A stretch of 22,695 nucleotides of DNA, from assembly GCF_001039355.2 (NCBI RefSeq), contig NW_019774136.1:221326-244020 (forward strand), written 5' to 3'. Origin of the DNA: Lingula anatina (lineage: Eukaryota > Brachiopoda > Lingulata > Lingulida > Lingulidae). The notes beneath the pieces are model-generated. The model made no database searches and was not told the origin of the DNA. It worked only from the letters and a program-made list of their open reading frames with translations. This document shows positions 9,607 to 19,070 of the stretch, in pieces (the first letter of the stretch is position 1; each line of letters starts with the position of its first letter). The position numbers and the translations under genes were made by a program.

Positions 9607-10328
9607 CATGGTTTTAGTCCAGACACGTCTCGTACAACTCCTCTGCTCCTGCGACTCCGCCGGCTCCGCAGGATGGTGTGGCACATATTATCTCAACTTG
9701 AACTCCCTGTTTTTTTTTTTTTTTCTTTTTTTGTCTCAGTTGGTGCAATCGCCTGGGCGTGATGCTCGTTGAAACGAGCCCATGTCAAAAGTTTTGAAAA
9801 TACGATGCTAAATATCTTCCAAACCGAAGGAAATATGACAAAAATTACTATAGAAGTCGGCCCGAAAGTTATATGTGGAGTTTCCAAATATGCCCTTGGG
9901 CTTGACCTCTGACCTTTACTTCCAGGTCAAACTGGCAAATATTTTCAAAAGATGGACATTCTTTGCAAAAAGATAATTTCTTTGTGCCGATTTCCAGAAA
10001 TTACACAGGCCTAAGCACTCATATTATAGTTAGGTGTTAAAATTAGAGACTCATTTCGTCTTTGGGATTTTGGGGTCAATCAGTGCATTTTCACGGGAGA
10101 AGGAACCATTACATGTAGATGCCGAAACTGAAAACTCTCTCTAATTCTGGAACCGTAAATGCTAGAGACCTTTCGTTTTTTTTTTAGAGCTTGTCAAGCA
10201 CAATACTGGAAGTGGTATCTTTTTTGTTTTTGTTTGTTTTCGAAGAGGAGTAGCACTATATCAAAAATTACGTCGCAATAATCAGTGGTGAAAATAAAAT
10301 GTGAAATACGCCCATAGCTACTATTGAT

Positions 10329-10612
10329 CTTGAATAGGAAGTCATGTACTGGCAATCTAACCGTGGCTTTGAAAATGGCTTTTGACCTACTTTTCACCAT
10401 AGACTAAACTTTGCAAAATTTCTGTCCATTATATCTTGTAAACTGGCAGAGATACAGGCAAAGTTACTATTAAACTTGAATAGGAATTCACATACTGGCA
10501 ATCAAACTGTGACATTTAAATCGACCTTTGATCTACTTTTTACCATGAACTGAACTGTACAAATTTCCCATCCCTTGTATCTCCAAAACTGCAGCTGCAT
10601 GGCAGAGATACC
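10329..10612. repeat. Two imperfect tandem copies, about 146 bp each
   Basis: Shared words in order are CTTGAATAGGAA, TACTGGCAATC, a T-rich GACCT or GATCTACTTTT, ACCAT, and GGCAGAGATAC. The copies start at 10329 and 10475. They are diverged with small indels, so the duplication is old. Confidence 0.75.
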
Positions 10613-10850
10613 CTGTAGGTCTATTTATTTCTACATCATATATGCAACACTGATAACACATTTCAAGGAAAACTGATAGGCCTATTGTGTTATAAAAATA
10701 CAGGTCGAGTTCGAAAATCAGCTTGATCAGACCATTTTGATAGAAGTTCGCCCTTTTTTGGAGGGGGGGGGGGCATATTTTGAGGAGTCTTGTATATTGC
10801 ATTTTGTTGAGCTTGTCAAACACAGCACTGGTGGTTGTGTCCCTTTATTT

Positions 10851-10980
10851 TGGATCATGATTCATATAATGAATACTGTCGTGACGCCAAGTGATGTGAT
10901 ACTATCACCATGAAAGATACCCTGGTGACATATTATCTGAGATGATGACATAATATGAAATTGGACTGCATGCACTATTA
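10851..10980 (+). repeat. 130 bp direct repeat, copy 2
   Basis: It is identical to 8966-9095. Sequence on either side of this copy is unrelated to that beside copy 1. It carries the last coding bases of the NB-ARC/TPR gene but no upstream coding sequence. Confidence 0.97.
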
Positions 10981-12320
10981 TGTTTTCCATACAAATGCGC
11001 TTACTCCAGCTGGTAGTACAATATCCGAAGGTGGTATCGCCTCTCTGATCCTCTAGTTAATTACGATGTGTTGAAATATATGTTGATATAAAGCGTTTGA
11101 AGAGGACATTCCATAAATTAAATTAATATGGAATTTCAATCCCCCAGAGTTACAGGTCTTTAAAATGTATTTGTTTATAATAATGCATCTTTTATGGATA
11201 ACGAGTGTTATTGATTGTAGTATGTCAAAATTATTAAATTATTTTATATATTTATTTTTTATGTATTTTGTGGTAAATGTATAATTTGTTATAATAATTT
11301 TGGTGTGGTGGATATTTTAATCTTGTAACTTCAATATAATGTCAGTGTCATTACACTGTTAAGTGAAGGATTATGTTTTAATCAATATAATATTCCAGTC
11401 AAAATATATATTATTCAACATATATGCTGTGATCTAGCAATACTGCCTGATTCAACATAGTATCTTAATCTCCAATTACACTATGACTGGACAAATAAAG
11501 CATAACAGAAATGCGCTGTTGTAGCACGAATGGGGTAGAAATAAAACTAATTGCTAATTGAACAGTGATGTGTTATTTGTTTTGCGGATGCGGGCATTTT
11601 GGTTTAAAATGGTATAAATATTGTAAATAGTTCACGCAATCGCTAACTATCTGTGCATTGAATTAATATTGTGGGTTCACCATGTGAAGTGACGCAATTC
11701 GCATTTTCAGCTCAGAAGAAATTGTTCTTCTAAGGTTGCGTCGAGGCCACACGAAAGAAGCAGATCTGACATAATGATTACATTACATGAAAACAATCTC
11801 AGAACGAAATACATTCTATCGCAGGAGCGCGTTTGTTGCAATTTATCATTAAAATAAATTAACCAATGTTAACCCACATTTCCTCAATGTCTAAACAATC
11901 AGATGCTTAAAACTGTAAATAGGGTTTATATAAAGAACTTGATTGAGCTAATTTGGATATTGTGCACCGCCGTTAATTATAAAATGTTGAACTTTTTAGA
12001 CAAAAAATATCTTAGTAACTATGTAAAAGTCTAATGAACGTTAAATGCCTTTAAATTTCAGTCAACAACTATCCAGTGTTTAATTGAAAAGTAAGAAAAA
12101 TATGGTCCATATTTAAAAATGAGTTTATTTGACAACCTATTATCGTTAAGTAACTCAAATAGCAATTGCATACAATGGGACCGATGCACGACTCGCCACA
12201 TATTACGCGCTTCTACTACATGTTCTCATCGTATCGTCCCAAAAATCTTGTTCTCTTTTGTTCTTTCCTTCATTTATTATCTAAATGTTATTGCAATATA
12301 TTTCATCAATTTTCTTAGGT
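10981..12320. other. AT-rich stretch with no gene recognised
   Basis: No open frame with domain-like content, RNA gene or clear element is visible. An AATAAA at 11494-11499 could be a distal polyadenylation signal for the NB-ARC/TPR gene. An open frame of 67 codons at 12119-12322 is low-complexity and not supported. Confidence 0.45.
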
Positions 12321-12550
12321 AAATGTGTACCTCTATCAAATTGTGTTCTTAACTGGTGCATTTGTTTGCATACTGGCTGTTTACTGTTGTAAAATACTGT
12401 TGACCAGAATCCAATATAGCACCGGAAAATGACAATAATCAAAAGTTGATTTATGTCATTACCACTTCCATTTTGGCTATTACAATGTCGGTTCGTTTGC
12501 AGATGGTTTCATTTAAATTTGATGATAATTATAATATTATTGGTCACAAC

Positions 12551-12600
12551 CCAATGTGATGATCTTTATATATAATCTACCTATTGTCCTGGCATCATTA
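12551..12600 (+). promoter_or_regulatory. Core promoter of cysteine-rich gene, copy 1
   Basis: A CCAAT box (12551-12555), TATA box TTTATATATA (12565-12574) and initiator-like CATCATTA (12593-12600) lie at conventional spacing, with TATA to initiator about 29 bases. The TATA and initiator positions are shared with copy 2; the CCAAT is not. This places the transcription start near 12595, downstream of an in-frame ATG at 12584, so translation should start at 12638. Confidence 0.7.
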
Positions 12601-12637
12601 TATATTACTTGTACGTTTGAAACGAACGACCAGAAAG

Positions 12638-13075
12638 ATGTCTGGTATATTCTACGTGACCGCAGTCGCCGTATTCGCAGCGGCAGTTCTGTCAGCAACC
12701 CTGCCACCGAACACAACTCCAGATCCATTTGCAAACGCTCCATGGGACATGAAGAGCTTCTGCAAGATATCGGGCCTCGAGAATGACCCACGCCCCGTTT
12801 TGAAATGGGAGCACGACGACTCTCCATCGGGGAAATTAAGCTCGTGCAGTTGCCTGAACTCTGAGGCTGAATGCCCTGTGGTACCGTCTTTGAATGCAAC
12901 GTATAACGACCTGTGTAACGCCGGGGCGAGTTATGCCACGTTCTCTTTCATCCCTATACAGCAGGGTCAACCGTGGATGTTTTATATCACCTGTGGATGT
13001 AGTTGTGACGAGGCACCGAACTGCCAAAACTCAACCTGTACCGACCATGTTATTTCGCTGGACAAGAAATCCTAA
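12638..13075 (+). CDS. Secreted cysteine-rich protein, copy 1 (145 aa, unknown family)
   Basis: I do not recognise the family. The ATG at 12638 has A at -3 and lies about 43 bases after the inferred transcription start; the earlier in-frame ATG at 12584 is probably upstream of transcription. Residues 1-20 are a clear signal peptide (MSGIFYVTAVAVFAAAVLSA, likely cleaved after A20). The mature part has ten cysteines at 42, 70, 72, 79, 93, 119, 121, 123, 129 and 134, including CSC and CGCSC clusters, consistent with a disulfide-bonded extracellular protein. Asn-X-Thr sites are at 25, 86 and 131. There are no transmembrane segments after the signal. TAA at 13073-13075 is followed by a donor GGAG|GTGGGC at 13082, so the only visible intron is in the 3' UTR (13082-13709). 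Copy 2 differs at 9 residues but about 19 silent sites, indicating purifying selection. Any binding or defence role would be a guess. Confidence 0.88.
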   Translation: MSGIFYVTAVAVFAAAVLSATLPPNTTPDPFANAPWDMKSFCKISGLENDPRPVLKWEHDDSPSGKLSSCSCLNSEAECPVVPSLNATYNDLCNAGASYATFSFIPIQQGQPWMFYITCGCSCDEAPNCQNSTCTDHVISLDKKS

Positions 13076-13709
13076 TGGGAGGTGGGCGTTTTTATTACTT
13101 TTATTACTTAAACATAAAGTGAGTGTTTGGTCTTTTACAAAGCAGATGCGGAGAAATAGATATCTGGCAAATGTTAACACATTTCCCCTTTTTCACCAAA
13201 GTGTATCATGTCCTAAACCGTCACCAGAACTTCGACTGAATTCTAAGTTCTTGTTTTTAGCCGCTCACGTTATGAAGATATAGGAAGGTGCAATTAAAGC
13301 GTGACAACGTGACAATGGAATTTACTAATAAAAATAAAAACTCGTTTATAGATCGCGATTTCCTTAACGTTTCTTTTTAATTATATTTTATTCATTTATT
13401 TTAATTATCATTATCATTATTATTTTGATTTTTGATTTTGTATGTGATACAGACAAAATGCTGAAACTTCCAGGAAAATGTTGCATTTTTTTAGGTTTTT
13501 GCTCTGAATACCTTAAATAACGTGTGTGGAATTTATAAGGACAATATGATAACAGCTGTGAGCTATACCACCGTCATCTATTCGAACAAACTTTGAGTCA
13601 GTTGGTTGATGGAGAAAAATAGATCTATTTTGTTTGCTAAAATTCTTCCCGCCCGGGCGCATTATAGTTTTAGTTTTGTTGGTTAACATTTATTTTTGTT
13701 ACATTTTAG

Positions 13710-13810
13710 GGCCAGTGGATGGTAACTTGAGGAAACACGAGGCAGAAATCATAGACTGAATGTACAACGTGTTTTGTTTATAGGAACAATAAATCATGTT
13801 TTACAGACTA
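13710..13810 (+). other. 3' UTR exon of cysteine-rich gene, copy 1, with polyA signal
   Basis: The acceptor TTTGTTACATTTTAG|GGCCAG at 13709 is conserved in copy 2 at 18161. Exon similarity continues (GGCCAGTGGATGG, then AACTTGA.GAAACACGA). AATAAA is at 13788-13793; the end is estimated 15-20 bases later. The 628 bp intron upstream is AT-rich with no gene and is five times longer than in copy 2. Confidence 0.65.
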
Positions 13811-14546
13811 ATGTCTGGTTGGTTTCTTCTCTTTATGCGTAGTGTTTTAAACTGGCACAATATATAAAAATGTGCTTTTTAACTATTTGAAAGTGCATAA
13901 AAAACGACCAACTGTGGATAATAAAAAAAAAACACTTGGTACAGCTCATATGAAATAGGGTTTTAGACAGAAATACTATTGCAAAGAGAGAATCTTAATT
14001 ATATAAAAAGACTACGTACATGCAGGTTCCAAGAAATAACTATTTAGACAGAATAATGGATAAATAATCTTACTGGTTACTGGTTACAAAATTTAGATGT
14101 ACAGTGCTGCATTTCATCAACAATATTCTTTAAATCCTAATGTTTTTGGACAGTGTCGTCATGTACAGGTAGCTGTAAACCAGTGAATTGCACTCGAGGT
14201 GTCAATAATTAAAGATTTCATCAATATTAAACGGGTTCACAGGGCGTTAATATTCTCGACGATATTGGGTTGCATATTACTTTGTTATAAAATGAAATAA
14301 AAAAATCTAAGGCCCGATGTATGTATTGAACTAGGTAAAGGACGAACAGATATTACCAGACAAGGTTGTTAATTTCAGTTGTTAAAATTGCATTTAAGTT
14401 AATGGTCACTAAATTGACTTAGGTATTAAGTTAACCGGATATTATAGTGTCCATTTAAAATCACCCTTATTAAACCAATCATATCTATGTGATCGGTTAT
14501 TTCCCCAAACAGGGGTTCAAGGGTTCGAAGAGGCATGGCTGCGGTT

Positions 14547-14578
<32 letters not shown>

Positions 14579-15102
14579 AGAGAGGGCGGGTGGAATCCCC
14601 ACCTCTGACTTTAAACCCCTTCAAACAGAGAGAGACAAAACCAAGCACTCAGTTTTAAACAGAAAAAAAATACTCGGTGTATCTTTGTGCGTGAGAGCGC
14701 GTTCATATTTTGACCATAATAAATGTTGGTTTTCAAAAAGCTGCGTTACATTGTACGGTAAGGGAGCTTATTTAAATTATTTCATACGGCATTTCCTCCT
14801 GAAAAATTACTCCACCATTTCCCATCGTTGAGTGCTAGCTACCTACAACTGGATTTGATATCTACGCAGTTTTCCTAATTAAATGAATCATTTTGAAACG
14901 AATCGTGATTATTTTAAACAGGCGTATTTCTGACATTTCACAAGGGTAAATCAAAATGAAGAACTTTTACTAGATGTTTCCATAATTGACATTATATTGT
15001 TTCCATGGTTTAAATTGTTTCTATTGTTTAAATTGTTTACGTGGATTAGATTCCTGACAAAGGGTAGTCCATATATAGAGTGTAATTACTAAAAAAATGA
15101 AA
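13811..15102. other. Non-coding DNA of unit 1, conserved in unit 2
   Basis: No gene is seen. The stretch aligns in patches with 18263-19560, e.g. TATTTGAAAGTGCATAAAA and CCAATCATATCTATGTGATC. A (GA)n microsatellite at 14550-14585 has its counterpart at 19036-19068, followed in both by CACCTCTGACTTT. Confidence 0.6.
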
Positions 15103-15316
15103 ACCTCCGACAAAGCAGCTCAATTTTCATTGGGTATTTATCATTAATAGTTCATTACATATATCACCACCAAAATCTTATCACTTTCAGTATGCCCATT
15201 TCTGATCAACATGTATCCTAAAATATCATCAAAATCCATCCGTAAGTCTTTCCGAGTTAGGCGGGTTACGGACAGTCAAACGGAAGTGAAAACACAACCT
15301 CCTTGGCGGAGGAACT
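15103..15316. mobile_element. Short dispersed repeat with CCTCCTTGGCGGAGG end
   Basis: The right end CCTCCTTGGCGGAGG (15298-15312) is itself palindromic and preceded by GGACAGTCAAACGGAAGTGA. The left end has ACCTCCGACAAAG (15103-15115) in inverse relation. This end structure is typical of a widespread non-autonomous repeat of marine animals and fish. A shortened copy at about 19560-19712 occupies the same place in unit 2, so it inserted before the duplication. Confidence 0.6.
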
Positions 15317-15669
15317 TTACAATGCGACAGGTGCGCCACGCATTTAATGCCCTGTAGAAGACAACAGACGAAAATAAACAGAATAAAAATTAATTTAAGT
15401 TCAATTTATTCATATATTGCTGCAAACATGCAATGTCCTAAAACGCAATACTATGATATGATTGACTCATTACACAATAAGATTTCTCTATTAGTTAGAA
15501 TGATGTAATGAACAATAAAAAATGTTCAGGTCCCTGCAGTATATTAGCGTATATCAAGTCCCACAATATGCGAAGTTTCTGATTGCTTATACAATGTACT
15601 AATGTGACACTTCGTCGTATAAAAACATTAGCAATAACCTTTGATTTTTTAATTACAACTGCTTATTGC

Positions 15670-15751
15670 AAAAAAAAAAAAAATAAATAAATAATAATAA
15701 TAATAAATAAATAAATGAATAAATAAAAAAATTAAATTAAATTAAAAAACA
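15670..15751. repeat. A-rich compound microsatellite
   Basis: A run of A followed by (AAAT)n, (AAT)n and related words. It lies just downstream (in minus-strand sense) of the first tRNA block. Confidence 0.9.
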
Positions 15752-15898
15752 TCATAAAAGGAATCAGTATACGGCTCTAAGAAGATGTGTGACATGCACT
15801 TGTCATTATTATGAAATAAGGATGGATCACGTAGATATAAAGGGCTGCTTAAATCAGTCAACATACACTTTTAAAGAAAGGAGAGCTGTGACACTCCT

Positions 15899-15903
15899 AA
15901 AAA
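15899..15903 (-). terminator. Pol III terminator (T5) of tRNA-Trp copy A
   Basis: Five A on the plus strand give TTTTT on the tRNA strand, starting five bases past the discriminator base. Confidence 0.85.
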
Positions 15904-15908
15904 GTGAA

Positions 15909-15980
15909 TGACCCCGACGTGATTTGAACACGCAACCTTCTGATCTGGAGTCAGACGCGCTACCGTTGCGCCACGGAGTC
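15909..15980 (-). tRNA. tRNA-Trp (CCA), copy A
   Basis: Read on the minus strand, a 72-base cloverleaf with a 7 bp acceptor stem (GACTCCG/CGGGGTC with one T-G wobble), D-arm GGCGCAACGGTAGCGC, anticodon stem TCTGA/TCAGA with loop CTCCAGA (anticodon CCA at 15946-15948), and T-loop GTTCAAATCAC. It has internal A and B boxes, no intron and no encoded CCA. The discriminator is A, as usual for eukaryotic tRNA-Trp. The body is identical in all three local copies and very close to the vertebrate tRNA-Trp known from memory. Confidence 0.97.
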
Positions 15981-16020
15981 CGTGTTCCATATTAAGCATG
16001 CAATGTATTAAAATTCGGAG

Positions 16021-16096
16021 TGCCAGGGTTCTGTGAATAGCACAAAGTTCCCTTGCGTTAGTACAGGCACTCCTTTTCACGGTCTCTGATATGCAC
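16021..16096 (-). promoter_or_regulatory. Conserved 5' block upstream of tRNA-Trp copy A
   Basis: About 45 bases before the tRNA 5' end begins a block shared by all three tRNA-Trp copies (16437-16506 and 20220-20297 are the others). Plus-strand words are GCCAGGGTTCTGT, ATAGCACAAAG and TTCACGGTCTCTGATATGC. In copy A and partly in copy C, GGAGTGCC and GGCACTCC could form an 8 bp stem. It may be an external Pol III control element or simply a duplication remnant. Confidence 0.4.
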
Positions 16097-16313
16097 TATT
16101 TTTGTTAAAAAAGCATGAAAGATGCAAGAGATTACACATTTAATTGCACGCAAACGTGTTTTTTCAGCTTTTAATTACCACTGCTTATTAAAAAAATAAA
16201 TGGAATCATGATTAAACTCTACGAAGAAACGTGGCATTATTATGAAATAAGGAGGGGTCACGACTATTTGAAGGGCTACTTCAATCAAACAACCAACTCT
16301 CCTAAAAAGGGGC

Positions 16314-16318
16314 AAAAA
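16314..16318 (-). terminator. Pol III terminator (T5) of tRNA-Trp copy B
   Basis: TTTTT on the tRNA strand, five bases beyond the discriminator. A second T5 follows at 16304-16308. Confidence 0.85.
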
Positions 16319-16323
16319 GGGCA

Positions 16324-16395
16324 CGACCCCGACGTGATTTGAACACGCAACCTTCTGATCTGGAGTCAGACGCGCTACCGTTGCGCCACGGAGTC
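16324..16395 (-). tRNA. tRNA-Trp (CCA), copy B, with G discriminator
   Basis: The 71-base body is identical to copies A and C (anticodon CCA at 16361-16363), but the base after the acceptor stem is G instead of A (plus-strand C at 16324). Eukaryotic TrpRS normally expects A73, so this copy may be charged poorly. It sits in a duplicated block of about 415 bp within unit 1 and has its own Pol III terminator. Confidence 0.93.
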
Positions 16396-16846
16396 GGTGA
16401 TACCTTCCTCTAAGTATTGTATTAACATTCAAAAAGCCAGGGTTCTGTCTATAGCACAAAGCTCCACGTGCTAGTACAAGCGCTCTTATTCACGGTCTCT
16501 GATATGCTAACTAACTCATGAAAGATACATGAGGCGCTACACGTGCAAGTGTACCTTAGCACGTGATTCAAATCAGTTTTTAATTATATTTGAAGTATAA
16601 GATGGTTCTAGTAAAAATAATGAAAATAAATAAAAACAATAAATAAAATAAATAAATAATAAGAGCCGTATCTTGCGTCACTCTACAAGGAACAGACCAT
16701 GGCGCCTCTATTATTTTCTGCTCTGTCGCGTTTTTTTAAGTTGGATAAAACACTGATGGTGAGCAATGAAATTACTTTATGTAAAACAGAATAAGGTGTG
16801 CACATATTTGATAACCGTAATGTCTTAAATTCTTATATCTTTTTTT

Positions 16847-16881
<35 letters not shown>

Positions 16882-17143
16882 TTAAATAAGTTATCGCCAT
16901 TCTGGGACATGTTTTGACTACACAGTGATGTGGAAGGTACGAGTAAAGCATATTGTTGACTAGAGTCCTCAATGACACCGTATCTCGTATCAGGTCGTCG
17001 TGGGTGAAAATATATGCTCCGAAAAGTTGTATTACAAAACAATACACAAGTGACGTCCGTGGTATGATGAATGCTGTAATAGACTGTACTTCGGCATGCG
17101 CAGAATTTATGGAATACCAACAATGATTAAATTTCTCAGAAAA
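16396..17143. other. tRNA upstream DNA and AT-rich tail of unit 1
   Basis: It holds the conserved tRNA upstream block (16437-16506), A-rich simple sequence (16611-16664), a (TTTA)n microsatellite (16840-16886) and a non-coding stretch conserved in unit 2 (AAGTTGGATAAAACACTGAT; GAGTCCTCAATGAC). No gene is seen. Confidence 0.6.
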
Positions 17144-17223
17144 CCTCGGGCTAACTTGGACGACTTCGTGCTAACTTGGATCACTTTGGGCTAACTTGGA
17201 TAACCTCAGGCTATTTCGGATGA
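17144..17223. repeat. Four 20 bp tandem repeats in the spacer between units
   Basis: Units start at 17144, 17164, 17184 and 17204, with a core GGGCTAACTTGGA. The fourth is diverged (AGGCTATTTCGGA). This lies in the roughly 280 bp spacer between the two duplication units and has no counterpart beyond unit 2. Confidence 0.9.
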
Positions 17224-17512
17224 TACCCATAGATTTTTGTATTCCAATAGGTAGATAAAATAGTTTTGTTTAAGTTTGAGCTAGTGAGGATTTATGTGTA
17301 CCTATCTTATATTGTGTTCTTGTATGGTACATTTTTTGTGGTGCATTACTGTTGACCAGAATCCAATATAGCACCGGAAAGTGACAATAATCAAAAGCTG
17401 ATTTATGGCATAACCACTTCCATTTTGGCTAATTTCGGTTCGTTGCAAATAGTTTCATTTAAATTTGATGATAATTATAATGGTATTGGTCAGGATCCAG
17501 CGTGATGATCCG

Positions 17513-17556
17513 TATATATATATATATATATAGTCTGTCTGTTGTCCTGGCATCAT
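17513..17556 (+). promoter_or_regulatory. Core promoter of cysteine-rich gene, copy 2, with (TA)n-expanded TATA
   Basis: The TATA box of copy 1 is replaced by a (TA)10 tract (17513-17532). The initiator-like CATCATTA (17551-17558) and surrounding CTGTTGTCCTGG-type sequence are conserved. The CCAAT box of copy 1 reads CCAGC here. Confidence 0.65.
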
Positions 17557-17595
17557 TATATATTACTTGTATGTTGGAAACGAACGACCAGAAAT

Positions 17596-18033
17596 ATGTC
17601 TGGTATATTCTACGTGACTGCAGTCGCCGTATTCGCAGCGGCAGTTCTGTCAGCAACCCTACCACCGAAAACAACTCCAGATCCATTTGCAAACGCTCCA
17701 TGGGACGTGAAGAGCTTTTGCAAGATGTCAGGCCTCGAGAACGACCCACGTCCCGTTTTGAAATGGGAGCACGACGACTCCCCATCCGGGAAATTAAGCT
17801 CGTGCAGTTGCCTGAACTCTGAGGCTGAATGCCCTGTGGTACCGTCTTTGAATGCGACGTATAACGACCTGTGTAATGCTGGGGCAAGTTATGCCACGTT
17901 CTCGTGCATCCCCATACAACCGGGTCAACCCTGGATGTTTTATGTCACCTGTGGATGTAGTTGTGACGAGGCACCGAACTGCCAAAACTCAACCTGTACT
18001 GAACATGTTATTTCATTGGACAAGAACACCTAA
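17596..18033 (+). CDS. Secreted cysteine-rich protein, copy 2 (145 aa, unknown family)
   Basis: This is the paralogue of 12638-13075, with the same length, the same 20-residue signal peptide and all ten cysteines. Replacements by position are N25K, M38V, I44M, F104C, Q109P, I117V, D136E, K144N and S145T. F104C adds an eleventh cysteine, leaving an odd number that could form an intermolecular bridge or a free thiol. N25K removes one Asn-X-Thr site; those at 86 and 131 remain. The start at 17596 is preferred to the in-frame ATG at 17542, which lies upstream of the inferred transcription start. A donor GGAG|GTAGGA at 18040 follows the stop, giving a short 3' UTR intron (18040-18161). Function is unknown. 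Confidence 0.88.
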   Translation: MSGIFYVTAVAVFAAAVLSATLPPKTTPDPFANAPWDVKSFCKMSGLENDPRPVLKWEHDDSPSGKLSSCSCLNSEAECPVVPSLNATYNDLCNAGASYATFSCIPIQPGQPWMFYVTCGCSCDEAPNCQNSTCTEHVISLDKNT

Positions 18034-18161
18034 TAGGAGGTAGGAGGTTTTCTAAAATTCTATGCCCAGCGCCTTCGGTTTTAGTTTCGATTTTAAAAGG
18101 ATTTAATATGTATACAGTGTAGGTGTTAGTATGTAAACAACTATCTTTTGTTACATTTCAG

Positions 18162-18262
18162 GGCCAGTGGATGGATGACAACTTGAAGAAACACGATAAA
18201 GAAGCCATACGTTGCATGCATAACGTGTTCTGTTTATTGGAACAGTAAATAGCGTTTTACAG
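18162..18262 (+). other. 3' UTR exon of cysteine-rich gene, copy 2
   Basis: Acceptor TTGTTACATTTCAG|GGCCAG at 18161, matching copy 1. The polyadenylation signal is the variant AGTAAA (18244-18249) where copy 1 has AATAAA. The end is estimated. Confidence 0.6.
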
Positions 18263-19034
18263 ATTCATGCTAGAAGTCTCCTCTCTTTGTGTAGAATAAT
18301 AAACGGACAAAATGTAAATAAATGTGTTTTCAGTTATTTGAAAGTGCATAAAATAACACACACGTTAAATTATAAACAAAAACCATGTGCAGTTTACATG
18401 GAAAAGATTTCTAGACGGCAATATTATAGCAAAGAGAGAATCTTCACTATATAAAAAGACCATGTGCCGCTTACAAATTATGAGTTTTAAGACAGAATAA
18501 TGCCAAAAAGATAATCTTAATTCTTCATTATTTAGATACACAGAGATGCAATTCATAAACAATTTCCTTTTTATTCTAAATTTTTAATTTATTCAGTGTC
18601 GTAATGTAGCTATAACCCAATAATTTACACACGAGGCGCCAAGAACCATATATCAAGACAAAACGGATTAATAGGGCCTTACTGTTTTAGACGGTTTTGG
18701 GTGGGATATTACATGCTTATAAAATTTAATTTACTACAATTTTGACCGTCTTTCTGCAGATATGAAAATCTAGGGCTTGCTGTATATATTGAACTAGATA
18801 ATAGACGGATATATATTACCAGATATCGTTATTAATTTCAATTGCTAAAATTGCGTTTAAGTTCAGTGGTCATTAAACGGACTCTGAGATTAATTTAAAA
18901 GATTATTACAATGTCCATTCATAAGAACGCTATTAAACCAATCATATCTATGTGATCGTTAATTTCCCAAAACCCCGATGCACATTAAGGGGCTCACGAG
19001 TTAGGGTGGGGATGGGGAGGCTGAGTTGCCATTC

Positions 19035-19070
<36 letters not shown>

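Larger units (their letters stand above)
9096..10850. other. Repeat-rich DNA between the two 130 bp copies
   Basis: No coding gene is recognised. The stretch holds a strong hairpin (9577-9606), a T run (9711-9731), words such as CTTGACCTCTGACCTTTAC, a 146 bp tandem repeat (10329-10612) and an 11-base G run (10763-10773). The words GAGCTTGTCAAGCACAATAC and GAGCTTGTCAAACACAGCAC at 10187 and 10809 are related. This looks like composite, old repeat sequence. Confidence 0.5.
12321..17010. repeat. Tandem duplication unit 1 (about 4.7 kb)
   Basis: From about 12321 to 17010 the sequence aligns in the same order with about 17290-20775: promoter, cysteine-rich gene, 3' exon, (GA)n tract, CCTCCTTGGCGGAGG element, tRNA-Trp and AT-rich tail. 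Coding parts are about 94% identical and non-coding parts are more diverged. Unit 1 is longer because of an expanded intron, extra sequence and a second tRNA block. Borders are approximate. Confidence 0.88.

Noticed and set aside
9532-9762. 76-codon plus-strand frame
   Set aside because: It crosses a hairpin and a poly-T run (poly-Phe) with no conserved content.
12537-12899. Overlapping frames on both strands of the cysteine-rich gene, repeated in copy 2
   Set aside because: They persist only because the duplicated DNA is similar. The substitution pattern (mostly third positions of the secreted-protein frame) supports only that frame.
15871-16459. Minus-strand frames containing RGATVARLTPDQKVACSNHV
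   Set aside because: This peptide is the translation of the tRNA-Trp gene itself, not a protein.
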